A stretch of DNA of 21,257 bases from Candidatus Altarchaeales archaeon (GCA_003663115.1 QMZJ01000002.1:1-21257), one strand, 5' to 3'. Shown: positions 7,966 through 16,392, numbered from the stretch's first letter. Translations and numbers: made by a program. The notes: generated from the letters alone by a model not told the origin.

Positions 7966-9096
7966 TCATTTAAATTCCTCATAAAATTTATTCGCCATCT
8001 GCTTTGCCTCATCCACCCTGTCTGATGAGAGCTTATGGAATAGATCAACAGAAAAGCTCACCCTCTCGGGGGCATCTTTCCTTAAAGACTCCCTTATGAG
8101 ATCCGATATATCAAATTCCCCGGAGACCGATATGCTGGTAGTCTCGGCCTCTGTTGTGTACTCTGGTTTCAGGTAGAGGATCTTGTCCCCGAATGCGGAA
8201 CTGATCTTATTATGGATGGTTGAGATATCATACGACTTGCCCGTGATACTCAGGTAGAGAATGGGTTTTTCTTCGAGTTGCTGTATGTTGTCCTTGATCA
8301 ATTGTATGTGTTCATCCAGCTCCGAAACGTTGAAGGAATCTTTTATGAAGGGCCTTATCCTTTCCAGATTTACTGGCTGTATATCTGGTTCGTCTCCACC
8401 CAGATCCACAACGTAAAAGCCCTTACCCCTGCTCTTGTAATCTTCATGTTCTCTTATATCCCTGATCTCCGTAGATCCGGAATAAACCAGCTTTCCCCCG
8501 TGGTAGTCCCGAATTATCCGCCTGTGGACGTGTCCAAGGGCGTAGTAATCAAAATTTGGGGGTAGCTCGCCGATTTTCAACTCGTAGGATCCATCGAAGG
8601 GGAGGTATTTGTCTATTCCCTGATGTAACACCAGGATTCTCTTTCTGTAGTTTTCGGCCCTCCTGGATAATTCCTCTAAACGTTCCCTGAGGACATTAGT
8701 ATAGAATCTCGAACAATAGGGCACGCCCCCGATAAATATCCCCTCGTGGATGTAAAATGGATTTTTGTGTCTTCCGATAACCTTGATCAGGTCCCTGAAG
8801 AGGAACTGTGGTGGTAAAGCACCCTTTCTCATCGATATATCGTGGTTCCCCGGAATTGCGTAAACCTCAATCCCCCTGTCCTTCAATCTCCTCAATCCCT
8901 TTAAAACGGTAAGCAACGCCTTTATCGGTGGCTTCGGAAACTCGAAGAGATCCCCGGAGTGTACGACAAAGTCAACCCTCTCCTCGATGATCTTATCTAT
9001 AACCTCCACGAAATTATCGTAAAAGTCCTCCTCTCTCTCCTGAAGGTTATATTGCCTGTACCCCAGATGGTTATCCGCAAGGTGTGCAAATTTCAT
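7966..9096 (-). CDS. mre11: DNA double-strand break repair nuclease Mre11
   Basis: This 376-residue protein has the calcineurin-like phosphoesterase motifs in order: ADNHLG (D8, H10), HSGDLFE (D49), PGNHD (N84-H85-D86), LHQGID and GHVHRR. These bind two manganese ions for 3'-5' exonuclease and endonuclease activity on DNA ends. The C-terminal part (after about 270) is the accessory and Rad50-binding region; its end EAKQMANKFYEEFK fits the short helical Rad50-contact segment of archaeal Mre11. It lies 3 nt downstream of the MrfA-like helicase gene and 6 nt upstream of rad50. With HerA and NurA encoded further upstream in the same array, the likely role is double-strand break end resection. Confidence 0.95.
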   Translation of the reverse strand: MKFAHLADNHLGYRQYNLQEREEDFYDNFVEVIDKIIEERVDFVVHSGDLFEFPKPPIKALLTVLKGLRRLKDRGIEVYAIPGNHDISMRKGALPPQFLFRDLIKVIGRHKNPFYIHEGIFIGGVPYCSRFYTNVLRERLEELSRRAENYRKRILVLHQGIDKYLPFDGSYELKIGELPPNFDYYALGHVHRRIIRDYHGGKLVYSGSTEIRDIREHEDYKSRGKGFYVVDLGGDEPDIQPVNLERIRPFIKDSFNVSELDEHIQLIKDNIQQLEEKPILYLSITGKSYDISTIHNKISSAFGDKILYLKPEYTTEAETTSISVSGEFDISDLIRESLRKDAPERVSFSVDLFHKLSSDRVDEAKQMANKFYEEFK

Positions 9097-9099
9097 TTT

Positions 9100-11373
9100 C
9101 TAATCTAATTTAATTTTATCAATAATCTCTCTTAAAATGAAGATTGCCGCTTCCTTACTTAGGGGCCTGTTTTCGTTTCCGCACTTGGGTGAATAGATGC
9201 AGGACGGACATCCTTCATCACATCCACAGTCTTGTATTAATCTGAGTGTAACCCTTAACAGACTTTCAAATAGATCATAGATTCTCTCAGATATCCCGAC
9301 TCCGCCCTCATATGAATCATAGATAAAAATTGTTGGTCTCTGCGTGTCTACGTGCATGGGACTGGAGATCCCACCCACATCCCATCGATCACACATCGCG
9401 TACAGAGGAGTCATTGCAATCATTGCGTGCTCGATCGCGTGTATACCTCCCTCAAGGTCCAGACCACGTTCACGAACCTTTTCTTCAATATCTCCCGGTA
9501 TTGTAAACCACACCCCGACCGTCTGGAAGTTCAGGGGTGGAAGATCCAGCGATTGTTTTCCAATAACTCTGTCACAGGTCCTTAGAACATAGCTGTGATA
9601 CCATTCGGTTACCTCAACCTCACCCACCTCGATATCGATGCCTTTTCTCTTCTTCTGATGTACCTCTGTATTGATAATGCGTATATCAACAGTTTTTCGT
9701 GGTTCTGTATAATAACTAATATCCCTCCGTACTGCCCGTGCGGTAAGGTTTTCAAGATCGAGATCCTCAACCAGATACGTCTCCCCCTGGTGGAGTAATA
9801 CTGCGCCCCTGTGGGCTTCATCGTATGCCTTGGGTAGATCCATGGTCTCCAGTACTTTCCCGTCGCTGATAATTGTCACAATTTTATCAGAGATGTTGTT
9901 CAGGTTTACTATATCTACGGGCCTTGCTATCCCGGAGTATACCCATCCATTCGGGGTCTTCCGGACCATATTTTGCCGTTCTAATGCCATCACGCTTTCT
10001 TCAAAGAGATTGAAGTATTTTTTATCATCCTCCTTTACCGGTAATTCTGCCGATGCGCACATCAGATGGCCCATCACAATATATGGGTTTTCCAGATCGA
10101 TTATCGCATATTCGTGTGGTCTTCCAAAGAATTCGTCGGGGTGCTTCATGAAATATTGATCCAGGGGGTTTTCAAATGCAATTAATGTCACCAGAGAATC
10201 TCTATAGCCCCTGCCCGCTCTTCCCGCCTGCTGCCACGTTGATATGATCGTACCGGGGTAACCGGAGATGATCACGGCATCTAAGGAGCCTATGTCGATA
10301 CCCAGCTCCAGTGCGTTTGTAGATACGACACCCAGCAATTCCCTCGTGCGCAATCTCCTCTCGATCTCTCTCCTCTCCTCCGGTAGATACCCCGCCCTGT
10401 AGGTAGTGATTCTATCCCTTACGTTCCCGAGTTCATCACGGGACCATCTGGTGATTAACTCGGCCATTTGACGCGAGACGGTAAAACAGATTGTCTGTAG
10501 ACCATTTTTGATGTGAAATACAAACAGGTTCTTTGTCTCCTGGTGCGGTGAGCGTCTGACCATCTTGACGCTATCGACAAATGGCGGATTCCAGAAGACA
10601 AAGAATTTCCGTTCCCTGATGGATCCGTCATTTGAGATTACCTCAAAGTCCCTCCCCGTTAATTTCCTTGAGTGTTCCTCCGGGTTTGCAATTGTTGCAG
10701 AGGAGAGGATAAATTGGGGATTAGAGCCATAGTATTCGCAGATTCTGAGGATCCTTCTCACGAGCATGGCAACATTTGAACCGAATACTCCCCGGTACAT
10801 GTGCGCCTCATCGATGATTATAAATTTCAGGTGCTGAAAGAATGATTTCCATTTATGATGCCAGGGGAGGTATTGATGCAGTCCATAGGGATTGCTCAGA
10901 ATTATCCTTGATGTCCGACGAATCCTCTGACGTGCACGTTGTGGTGTATCTCCATCGTACACATTCGATATTGGTCGAATTCCCATCCTTCTTTCCATCG
11001 TCCTTAAAACATGAAGCTGATCATTCGTTAGCGCCTTTGTCGGATAGATATAGAGGGCGGTCGCGTCGTTGTCCTTCAGCAGTGCCTCAAATACGGGGAT
11101 ATTGAATGCGATCGTTTTTCCAGAGGCGGTTGGGGTTGTAATGATCACATTTTTCCCCCTACGGATACTGTTTATCGCATCTGCCTGATGCGAGTAAAGT
11201 TTTATCCCCTCCCGATCGAGATAATTCTGAAGGATATTGGGTAGCGGTTTATCTAGTTTACCATAACGCGGTTCTCTCGCCGGGATTTCTTCTATATGCT
11301 CGATCTGCTGTTTGTACCATTCCTGTCTTTTGATATTCTGAAAAAATCTATTAAGCATCTTCCAGTACGTCAT
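9100..11373 (-). CDS. MrfA/Hrq1-like superfamily 2 DNA helicase with C-terminal DUF1998-type cysteine motif
   Basis: This 757-residue protein has helicase motif I TPTASGKT (80-87), motif II DEAH (188-191) and motif III SSATIANP. The second RecA-like domain carries STNALELGIDIGSLDAVI and GYPGTIISTWQQAGRAGRG. The C-terminal DUF1998-type region ends in a metal-binding cluster (CGCDEGCPSCIYSPKC, Cys716-731) followed by GNENRPLSKEA. This layout and length match Bacillus MrfA (YprA, about 750 residues), a 3'-5' helicase that works with MrfB on mitomycin C lesions; fungal Hrq1 is related. The first 23 nt overlap the end of the MrfB-like gene, an unusual degree of coupling that supports a functional pair. 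The ATG at 11373 gives a plausible N-terminus with a helical lead into the helicase core. Confidence 0.88.
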   Translation of the reverse strand: MTYWKMLNRFFQNIKRQEWYKQQIEHIEEIPAREPRYGKLDKPLPNILQNYLDREGIKLYSHQADAINSIRRGKNVIITTPTASGKTIAFNIPVFEALLKDNDATALYIYPTKALTNDQLHVLRTMERRMGIRPISNVYDGDTPQRARQRIRRTSRIILSNPYGLHQYLPWHHKWKSFFQHLKFIIIDEAHMYRGVFGSNVAMLVRRILRICEYYGSNPQFILSSATIANPEEHSRKLTGRDFEVISNDGSIRERKFFVFWNPPFVDSVKMVRRSPHQETKNLFVFHIKNGLQTICFTVSRQMAELITRWSRDELGNVRDRITTYRAGYLPEERREIERRLRTRELLGVVSTNALELGIDIGSLDAVIISGYPGTIISTWQQAGRAGRGYRDSLVTLIAFENPLDQYFMKHPDEFFGRPHEYAIIDLENPYIVMGHLMCASAELPVKEDDKKYFNLFEESVMALERQNMVRKTPNGWVYSGIARPVDIVNLNNISDKIVTIISDGKVLETMDLPKAYDEAHRGAVLLHQGETYLVEDLDLENLTARAVRRDISYYTEPRKTVDIRIINTEVHQKKRKGIDIEVGEVEVTEWYHSYVLRTCDRVIGKQSLDLPPLNFQTVGVWFTIPGDIEEKVRERGLDLEGGIHAIEHAMIAMTPLYAMCDRWDVGGISSPMHVDTQRPTIFIYDSYEGGVGISERIYDLFESLLRVTLRLIQDCGCDEGCPSCIYSPKCGNENRPLSKEAAIFILREIIDKIKLD

Positions 11374-12424
11374 ACAATCTAGAGAACAATCTGCTCAGTG
11401 TAATCAGATCCTGCCGATTGTGTTCGATTATCGGAATCAATAATCCGGGATTCCGGGTTTTAAGATAGGTTTCATAAAACTCTGGGACAAGGGTGCTTGG
11501 AACGTCGTCTTTTCTTTCAATACCGAACAGGTACCTTTCCAGGGTAACAAGTCTGCAGTCGGGTACCCTCCCCCGGAAGGCGCGCCTGGCGAAATGGAGG
11601 ACATCAAAATGGGGTCTTTCTATTGAGGCATTTAATCCATAGAAGCCAAGCCTTTCCTCCACATAGGGAATATCGAATGATCTGCCATTAAATGTGATCA
11701 GAGCAGTATTCTCCTCAAGATGAGAAATAAATTCCCACAGGGCGCCCGGCTCATCGGGGATATCGCGCAGGAGGTATTGATGGGTATTAATTCTTTCTTT
11801 CTTCTGTCTTGCAATTCCCAGCAATATTATTGGTCTCCCAAACAGACCCATCGTCTCAATATCAAATATAATAAAATCGTTCTTATCATGGATACCGGCC
11901 AGATAAAGCAACAGCGGGTCCGATCTGGGAAACCATCGCCATAGCAGATCCTGAAGGGTTCTTGTATCTCTGGATTCAAATGCCTCTAAAAATTTACCCG
12001 CCTCATCCCTCCAGCGCGGGTGTCTCATTAGATCATAGATAGTGTTATACCCCTGCTGTTTGAGCTCCCTCTCCCTTACCTCACCGATCCCATAGATCAG
12101 TTTTAGATTGGAACATATGACCTGCCTGCTCTTTTCCAGATCGGCTTTTTGAATTGATACATCATGTTTGTGTTGGATATAATAGCACGCTCCCCTATCG
12201 TTGGAGATTGTCTCACCCGGAACCACCTCCTCAAGGGATTTATCCTGATATTCCCGGAGTAGCTGTTCCTTCAGCCTCATCGCGCGTTCATATTCTGAAG
12301 CACAGATATACCTGGGCATAACTGCCCCCTCCATCTCCATGTCTCCATCCTCGGTTTCGATGACCTCATACTCACGCACCCACTTAGCTTTATCTTTCAG
12401 GCGTTTAGCAATATGGTCGAGCAT
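11351..12424 (-). CDS. MrfB/YprB-like DEDDh exonuclease (ribonuclease H-like fold)
   Basis: This 357-residue protein has an RNase H-like exonuclease domain in its second half. The visible catalytic set is FDIET (D188, E190), TFNGRSFDIPY (D251) and HNRQD (H335, D339), which is the DEDDh arrangement. The connecting sequence with RGRVPDCRLVTLERYL and VPEFYETYL is typical of the YprB/MrfB family. Upstream, at about residues 108-140, IYGIGEVRERELKQQGY looks like a helix-hairpin-helix DNA-binding element. Bacterial MrfB works with the MrfA helicase in a UvrABC-independent repair route; here the two genes overlap by 23 nt. The bacterial protein has a C-terminal TPR region that is missing here, where the protein ends shortly after the last catalytic residue. 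It is 13 nt downstream of herA. Confidence 0.85.
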   Translation of the reverse strand: MLDHIAKRLKDKAKWVREYEVIETEDGDMEMEGAVMPRYICASEYERAMRLKEQLLREYQDKSLEEVVPGETISNDRGACYYIQHKHDVSIQKADLEKSRQVICSNLKLIYGIGEVRERELKQQGYNTIYDLMRHPRWRDEAGKFLEAFESRDTRTLQDLLWRWFPRSDPLLLYLAGIHDKNDFIIFDIETMGLFGRPIILLGIARQKKERINTHQYLLRDIPDEPGALWEFISHLEENTALITFNGRSFDIPYVEERLGFYGLNASIERPHFDVLHFARRAFRGRVPDCRLVTLERYLFGIERKDDVPSTLVPEFYETYLKTRNPGLLIPIIEHNRQDLITLSRLFSRLYDVLEDA

Positions 12425-12437
12425 TTTTGTTCCTTAT

Positions 12438-13979
12438 CTACCAGCCCCCCTGTATACTTTCCAGATTTTCCTTTTCCATATCCAGGTCTTTTCGTTGTGC
12501 CTCATACGCTTCGTTCCACTCTTTAACGACATCCGGATCGCTGCCGGATATTTTGCCCTTGAATTCGTCGATCTTGACCATCACGGGGATCTTTGTCATC
12601 AATCCCAGTATTACGGCCTCACCAACCCCCAGCGATGGTAGCTGTGATTTCAGGTCCCCACTTAATTGTTCGCTCGCTTCCTGCACATAATTTAGGTCTG
12701 ATGGCTCAACCAACCTCAGGATTATCTTGTTGTTTGTCTGTGATAAACTGTTCGGGTCCAGAGATTTGGGTCTCTGGCTTACTAAGCAGAGTCCGACACC
12801 GAACTTCCTTCCCTCCTTGGCGATCCTTGTGATCTGGTATTTTGAGTCGGTATCCCTGTCCCTTGGTGCCAGAAGGTGGGCCTCTTCCAGAATCGTGAAA
12901 ACTGGAAACTGTAATCCTTCCCCGTTACCCTTTCTCACCGACTTGACGTATCTCTTTCGCTCGCTCAGGATCTTCTGTAGTGTGTGGCTGACTATTACGT
13001 CTATGGCTCTTTCATCCAGCGCACCGAGGTCTATTATGTTCACGCACCCCACCTTTATACTGCTTATAATGTCGGGGGCGTTCGTGTCAAGGACCGAATC
13101 GTATCTCTTCTCCATGTGTCTGATCTTGTTGACCGCCCGGAATATGGATTCCCTGTCCTTTACCGTAGAGTCCTCGAGATAGTCCTCCAGTCTGCCTCTC
13201 AATTCCTGAAGGTAGTTTGTCCTGGTTCGGTCAACCCTATCCCACGCCTTTTTAAGGTATTCCTCCTGTACATAGGCGCCTTTACTGCCGATATTTGCGA
13301 GATTTGATAATTCAGAGAATCCGAGGTAGATTGGATTGATCTTTGCAGGTATCCTGTTTACCCTCCCCTCCCCGAACTCCACCTCTGAGTATTCCGAGTG
13401 AATGTCGAATAGAACTATACAGCTATTGTATTTCAGGAGACCGTCGATTATAACGGCAACCGTGTTTGACTTCCCTCCCCCGGTGATGGAGAGGATTGCG
13501 AGGTGCTTGGTCACCATCTTACAGACATTGACGAAGACGGGGACCTCTGGCTGTGTTATGATGTGCCCTATCCGTATACACCTGTCCCTCATGTCATCTC
13601 TATTTTTCTGCTTACTCTCGCCGAAAACCTCTTTTAGTATCTCTGGACTCGCTCTTTTAACTATCGTTCCGGGCAGCGGCGGCACCCTTGGAATCTCAAG
13701 GTTGCTGGTGTCTCTGACGTCACCCAGTATCTTTATATTACCAGTTATATAGTAGTCGTCGCCCTCAATCTGTTTTATCTTATCTATGATAGCAGGATCG
13801 TATATGTCCTCTCCGATTGATGTGCTCCCTCTCATCAGGCTTTCGATCATTCCCAGGATCTTTTTTCCCTCATATTCCAGGATGACGAACTCACCAACGG
13901 TTGGCATCTTTTTTGAGATGAATCCGACCGATGTTGGCGTTGCCTCACCGAAACACCTTCCTATTGTTTCATCACTCAT
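12438..13979 (-). CDS. herA: bipolar DNA helicase/translocase HerA
   Basis: This 513-residue protein has the N-terminal HAS-barrel-type region (about 1-100) and the FtsK/HerA ATPase core. Walker A is SITGGGKS at 164-171 (K170), Walker B is TILEEAHLL, and the SQRPKSLD segment is the usual HerA motif near the arginine-finger region. HerA forms a hexamer that pumps DNA, stimulates NurA nuclease and cooperates with Mre11-Rad50 to make 3' overhangs. The first Walker A glycine is replaced by serine; related substitutions are known in some archaeal HerA proteins, so function is probably kept. The start overlaps the nurA stop by 4 nt, the standard arrangement for this pair. The C-terminus ends with a charged coiled-coil-like helix. 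Confidence 0.95.
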   Translation of the reverse strand: MSDETIGRCFGEATPTSVGFISKKMPTVGEFVILEYEGKKILGMIESLMRGSTSIGEDIYDPAIIDKIKQIEGDDYYITGNIKILGDVRDTSNLEIPRVPPLPGTIVKRASPEILKEVFGESKQKNRDDMRDRCIRIGHIITQPEVPVFVNVCKMVTKHLAILSITGGGKSNTVAVIIDGLLKYNSCIVLFDIHSEYSEVEFGEGRVNRIPAKINPIYLGFSELSNLANIGSKGAYVQEEYLKKAWDRVDRTRTNYLQELRGRLEDYLEDSTVKDRESIFRAVNKIRHMEKRYDSVLDTNAPDIISSIKVGCVNIIDLGALDERAIDVIVSHTLQKILSERKRYVKSVRKGNGEGLQFPVFTILEEAHLLAPRDRDTDSKYQITRIAKEGRKFGVGLCLVSQRPKSLDPNSLSQTNNKIILRLVEPSDLNYVQEASEQLSGDLKSQLPSLGVGEAVILGLMTKIPVMVKIDEFKGKISGSDPDVVKEWNEAYEAQRKDLDMEKENLESIQGGW

Positions 13980-15031
13980 AGTATCTCCCTCCCCGTTTTT
14001 TCGATTATACCCAGCATCCTTGATATCTGAATTATATCCTTATTCTTGATTATAACATCATTGTGCGCCTTTCTCAATAGATACGGATAGCCTACGGTGG
14101 AGATTGCCTTAAGCTTAGATAAAATTCGTTCTATCTCTCTTTTTTTAACCCTCCCGGGAATCTCGAATCTGAGAACAGGCGCATTATCCTCCAATCGCGC
14201 ATAAAAGATTGTAAATTCTAAACCATCGAAGAATCTGTGGGATATCGGCAGTCTCCTCAGCGCCCTATCGATTGAAACCCGTTTTGGACTGGAGTATCCC
14301 TCCGATCTCGTCAGTTTCTCGAATATGATGATGCTGGGAATCTCTGATCCAAAATACTCCGCCCCGGTTGATGTCTTGGATATCCCCACGGGGTTATGCT
14401 CCAAGAGTTGCTGGATCGACAGAAGGTATTCTATGTATTCCAGATAGATGTTTGGGTCTATTCGTATACCCTCGGACCCCGTTTTAATCTCAGTTTTAAT
14501 CTCATCTCTGAATTGCTTTACACAGATTTCCTCTGTGGAATATATTGATTTAATTTTTGGCAGGTATTTCTCCTCGATCTCCATTCGCTCTCTTGATGGT
14601 ATATAACTTACCGGGATGATGGATCTCACCAACTCGCTTATCAGTGAACCATCCAGCAGGAATAGATCCGGGTTGAATTCTTTTATGGACTTCAGGGATA
14701 CCTTGAATTCGTACAGCGACATAAAAAGTCTTAACCTGTTTTCGATGAACGATTGCCTGGGGAGTACTCCAACCTCTCCCGTTGGGGTGGAACTTAACGT
14801 CCTGCCATCAAAGGTTAATGCCTCGGCATCTACGGCGTAGAGAACTGAGCCCTTGAATTCTTTTTTGTTCATACTCCCGTCCTCTGCACCGATTATAGCA
14901 TTAGAGTCTTCATCTATGGAATCATTATTCCAGTACCCATTGACCTCCTCAGAGCTTATCTTCACTTCCTCCATGCCCCGGAGGATCTCCTCCCTATTTT
15001 TCAGGGTTGCCTCATAGAGCTCGGATAGCAT
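13976..15031 (-). CDS. nurA: DNA end-resection nuclease NurA
   Basis: This 351-residue protein has the RNase H-like NurA layout. The first metal motif is AEDGS (D51 after E50) and the second FLLDGSLI (D127). The C-terminal half ends in TVGYPYLLRKAHNDVIIK, where the conserved YP...AH pattern supplies the last active-site residues. NurA is a manganese-dependent 5'-3' exonuclease and endonuclease that acts as a dimer on the HerA ring. It sits between the HAD gene (7 nt away) and herA (4-nt overlap). The ATG at 15031 follows the HAD stop closely and gives a normal length. The nearby GTG- and TTG-type alternatives are not needed. Confidence 0.92.
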   Translation of the reverse strand: MLSELYEATLKNREEILRGMEEVKISSEEVNGYWNNDSIDEDSNAIIGAEDGSMNKKEFKGSVLYAVDAEALTFDGRTLSSTPTGEVGVLPRQSFIENRLRLFMSLYEFKVSLKSIKEFNPDLFLLDGSLISELVRSIIPVSYIPSRERMEIEEKYLPKIKSIYSTEEICVKQFRDEIKTEIKTGSEGIRIDPNIYLEYIEYLLSIQQLLEHNPVGISKTSTGAEYFGSEIPSIIIFEKLTRSEGYSSPKRVSIDRALRRLPISHRFFDGLEFTIFYARLEDNAPVLRFEIPGRVKKREIERILSKLKAISTVGYPYLLRKAHNDVIIKNKDIIQISRMLGIIEKTGREIL

Positions 15032-15038
15032 TTTACTT

Positions 15039-15461
15039 TCAAATCAATTCACTCTCAACCTCCTCCCAATCGCTAAAGAGTATCGCCCTGCATTTGGTAT
15101 TTCTATTAACGTAATCAATGATTTCTGGGGTATCATCTATCAACACATCAATTCTTTCTCTCTGGATTATCTCCGCCTTGTATTGGGGGCCTGCTCTCCA
15201 ATCATTATAGTGATTTAGGAAGAGCTTATCATAAATTAGGTTGTGCTTGTTTAACCATGAGATTGTCACCCCTTTATGGTGTGAAGGCCTCGCCGTTAGA
15301 ATGTAGATTGTGTTATTCTTCCTTAGTTTTTCTATTAGAGGTAGACAGTGCCTGTCGAGGATTAGATTTCCATAGATCTTATCATCCCTTCCGGAATTAA
15401 GTTTATTCACATCCAAACCCCTTGCCAGCACACCATCGATGTCAAATGCTATCCTGGCCAT
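15039..15461 (-). CDS. HAD-superfamily phosphatase-like protein, first gene of the repair array
   Basis: This 140-residue protein shows the HAD motifs in order. Motif I is FDIDGVLA (nucleophile D7, acid/base D9), motif II is ILTARPS, a lysine follows in the YKAEII segment, and motif IV is VLIDDTPEII. The lack of a large cap and the short length place it with small HAD phosphatases such as 5'-nucleotidase or polynucleotide 3'-phosphatase-like members; the substrate is unknown. Position is informative: it is the promoter-proximal gene, 7 nt before nurA. That raises, but does not prove, a role in cleaning DNA ends or dephosphorylating nucleotides released by the nucleases. A TATA box about 35 nt before the ATG implies a very short leader. 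Confidence 0.75.
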   Translation of the reverse strand: MARIAFDIDGVLARGLDVNKLNSGRDDKIYGNLILDRHCLPLIEKLRKNNTIYILTARPSHHKGVTISWLNKHNLIYDKLFLNHYNDWRAGPQYKAEIIQRERIDVLIDDTPEIIDYVNRNTKCRAILFSDWEEVESELI

Positions 15462-15492
15462 TTTAATCTTGTCAATAGCCTCTCTCTCCGTC

Positions 15493-15501
15493 CTTTATAT
15501 C
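15493..15501 (-). promoter_or_regulatory. TATA box of the HAD-nurA-herA-mrfBA-mre11-rad50 array
   Basis: On the minus strand the sequence reads GATATAAAGG. Archaeal spacing puts the start of transcription at about 15470, some 10 nt before the ATG at 15461. No other convincing promoter was seen before rad50 ends, so the whole array may be one transcript of about 10 kb. Confidence 0.55.
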
Positions 15502-15547
15502 CTCATCTAAACTCTTTAGGCACTTAAATATTAGTAATGAAATATTA

Positions 15548-15579
15548 TTATAAAATTTGAACGTTAATTTCGTTAATTT
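15548..15579 (+). promoter_or_regulatory. promoter and tandem 9-bp operator-like repeat of the CARF-like regulator
   Basis: The TATA-like element TTATAAAATT (15548-15557) is followed by two perfect head-to-tail copies of CGTTAATTT (15562-15570 and 15571-15579). They occupy the space between the TATA box and the predicted start of transcription, which is at or near the ATG at 15586 (leaderless). A repeat in that place is the classic site for an archaeal repressor, so autoregulation by the winged-helix protein encoded downstream is a natural guess. Confidence 0.5.
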
Positions 15580-15585
15580 TGTGAA

Positions 15586-16392
15586 ATGAAAGAATTAATA
15601 TCTGAGCTGGATGTGCATATAGTACCCATAGGACTGGAAATCGACAGGGCAGTAATGCCGCTAAAGAAGTTAAATGCGGACAAGGTCTATCTACTTACAC
15701 AGGAGAAGGAGAACGGAGCGAGTAGATATTTCCTAACAGAAATCAGGAAGAGAATTGAGGGAGACTGCCCTCATCTGAAAGGAGGGATCATAATAGAAAA
15801 ATATGAAGAGTGGAATGATCTTTCCGGTATCATGTCCAAGATATGTGAGATAGTGAGGTACGAGAGATTACAAGGTAATAGGGTTTTTATTAATATATCC
15901 TCCGGCGGAAAACTTACGGGGATAGCTGGGGCGATAATCTCCCTGATGTATGATGTGAGGGCCTATTATGTAATCCCAGAGGTTTATAATGATAGGGAAA
16001 GAAGAGAGCCACTCACTACGGGATACAGGACAACATTGGAGTTGCCTAAGTTCCGGATAGAAAAACCAGACGATAGGTTGGTCTATGTTTTGTGGATAAT
16101 AAACAAATACGGGCGCACCACACAAAAGAAGATTGTTGAGGAACTCATAGATAAGGGATTGATGAGATCCATTGGAGAGAATGGAAAAGAGCTGAGCAAG
16201 CACGCACTGTATGGTATATTCTGGAGGAATTTCTTACGTCCCATTGAAGAAAAAGGCTGGATCAAAAGGGAGGGTCAGAGGAGGAGTGCTAAGGTTCACC
16301 TGACTGAGGAGGGGAAGAATGTCCTGAGGATATTCAGATCAAGTAACAAGCTAATATCACCTGCTCTATCAGTTTCGGCCCAACAGGTATGA
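15586..16392 (+). CDS. CARF-like sensor with C-terminal winged helix (HFX_2341/DUF6293-like regulator)
   Basis: This 268-residue protein has two parts. The N-terminal half (about 1-160) is Rossmann-like: VHIVPIGLEIDR, then DKVYLLTQ, then VFINISSGGKLTGIAGA at 100-116, and YYVIPEVY. The ISSGGK loop is where CARF-type domains bind cyclic oligonucleotides or related nucleotides. The C-terminal half (about 165-255) is a winged helix, with TTQKKIVEELIDKG, a recognition helix, and the wing RRSAKVHLTEEGK. This matches the archaeal family called HFX_2341 or DUF6293, recalled from memory. No CRISPR array or cas gene is in the window. It is divergent from the repair array, with 124 bp between starts, and ends about 25 nt before the rRNA promoter. 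The ligand is unknown. Confidence 0.72.
   Translation: MKELISELDVHIVPIGLEIDRAVMPLKKLNADKVYLLTQEKENGASRYFLTEIRKRIEGDCPHLKGGIIIEKYEEWNDLSGIMSKICEIVRYERLQGNRVFINISSGGKLTGIAGAIISLMYDVRAYYVIPEVYNDRERREPLTTGYRTTLELPKFRIEKPDDRLVYVLWIINKYGRTTQKKIVEELIDKGLMRSIGENGKELSKHALYGIFWRNFLRPIEEKGWIKREGQRRSAKVHLTEEGKNVLRIFRSSNKLISPALSVSAQQV

Noticed and set aside
15586..16392. Possible CRISPR-associated locus because of the CARF-like protein
   Set aside because: No repeat-spacer array and no cas gene is visible anywhere in the window.
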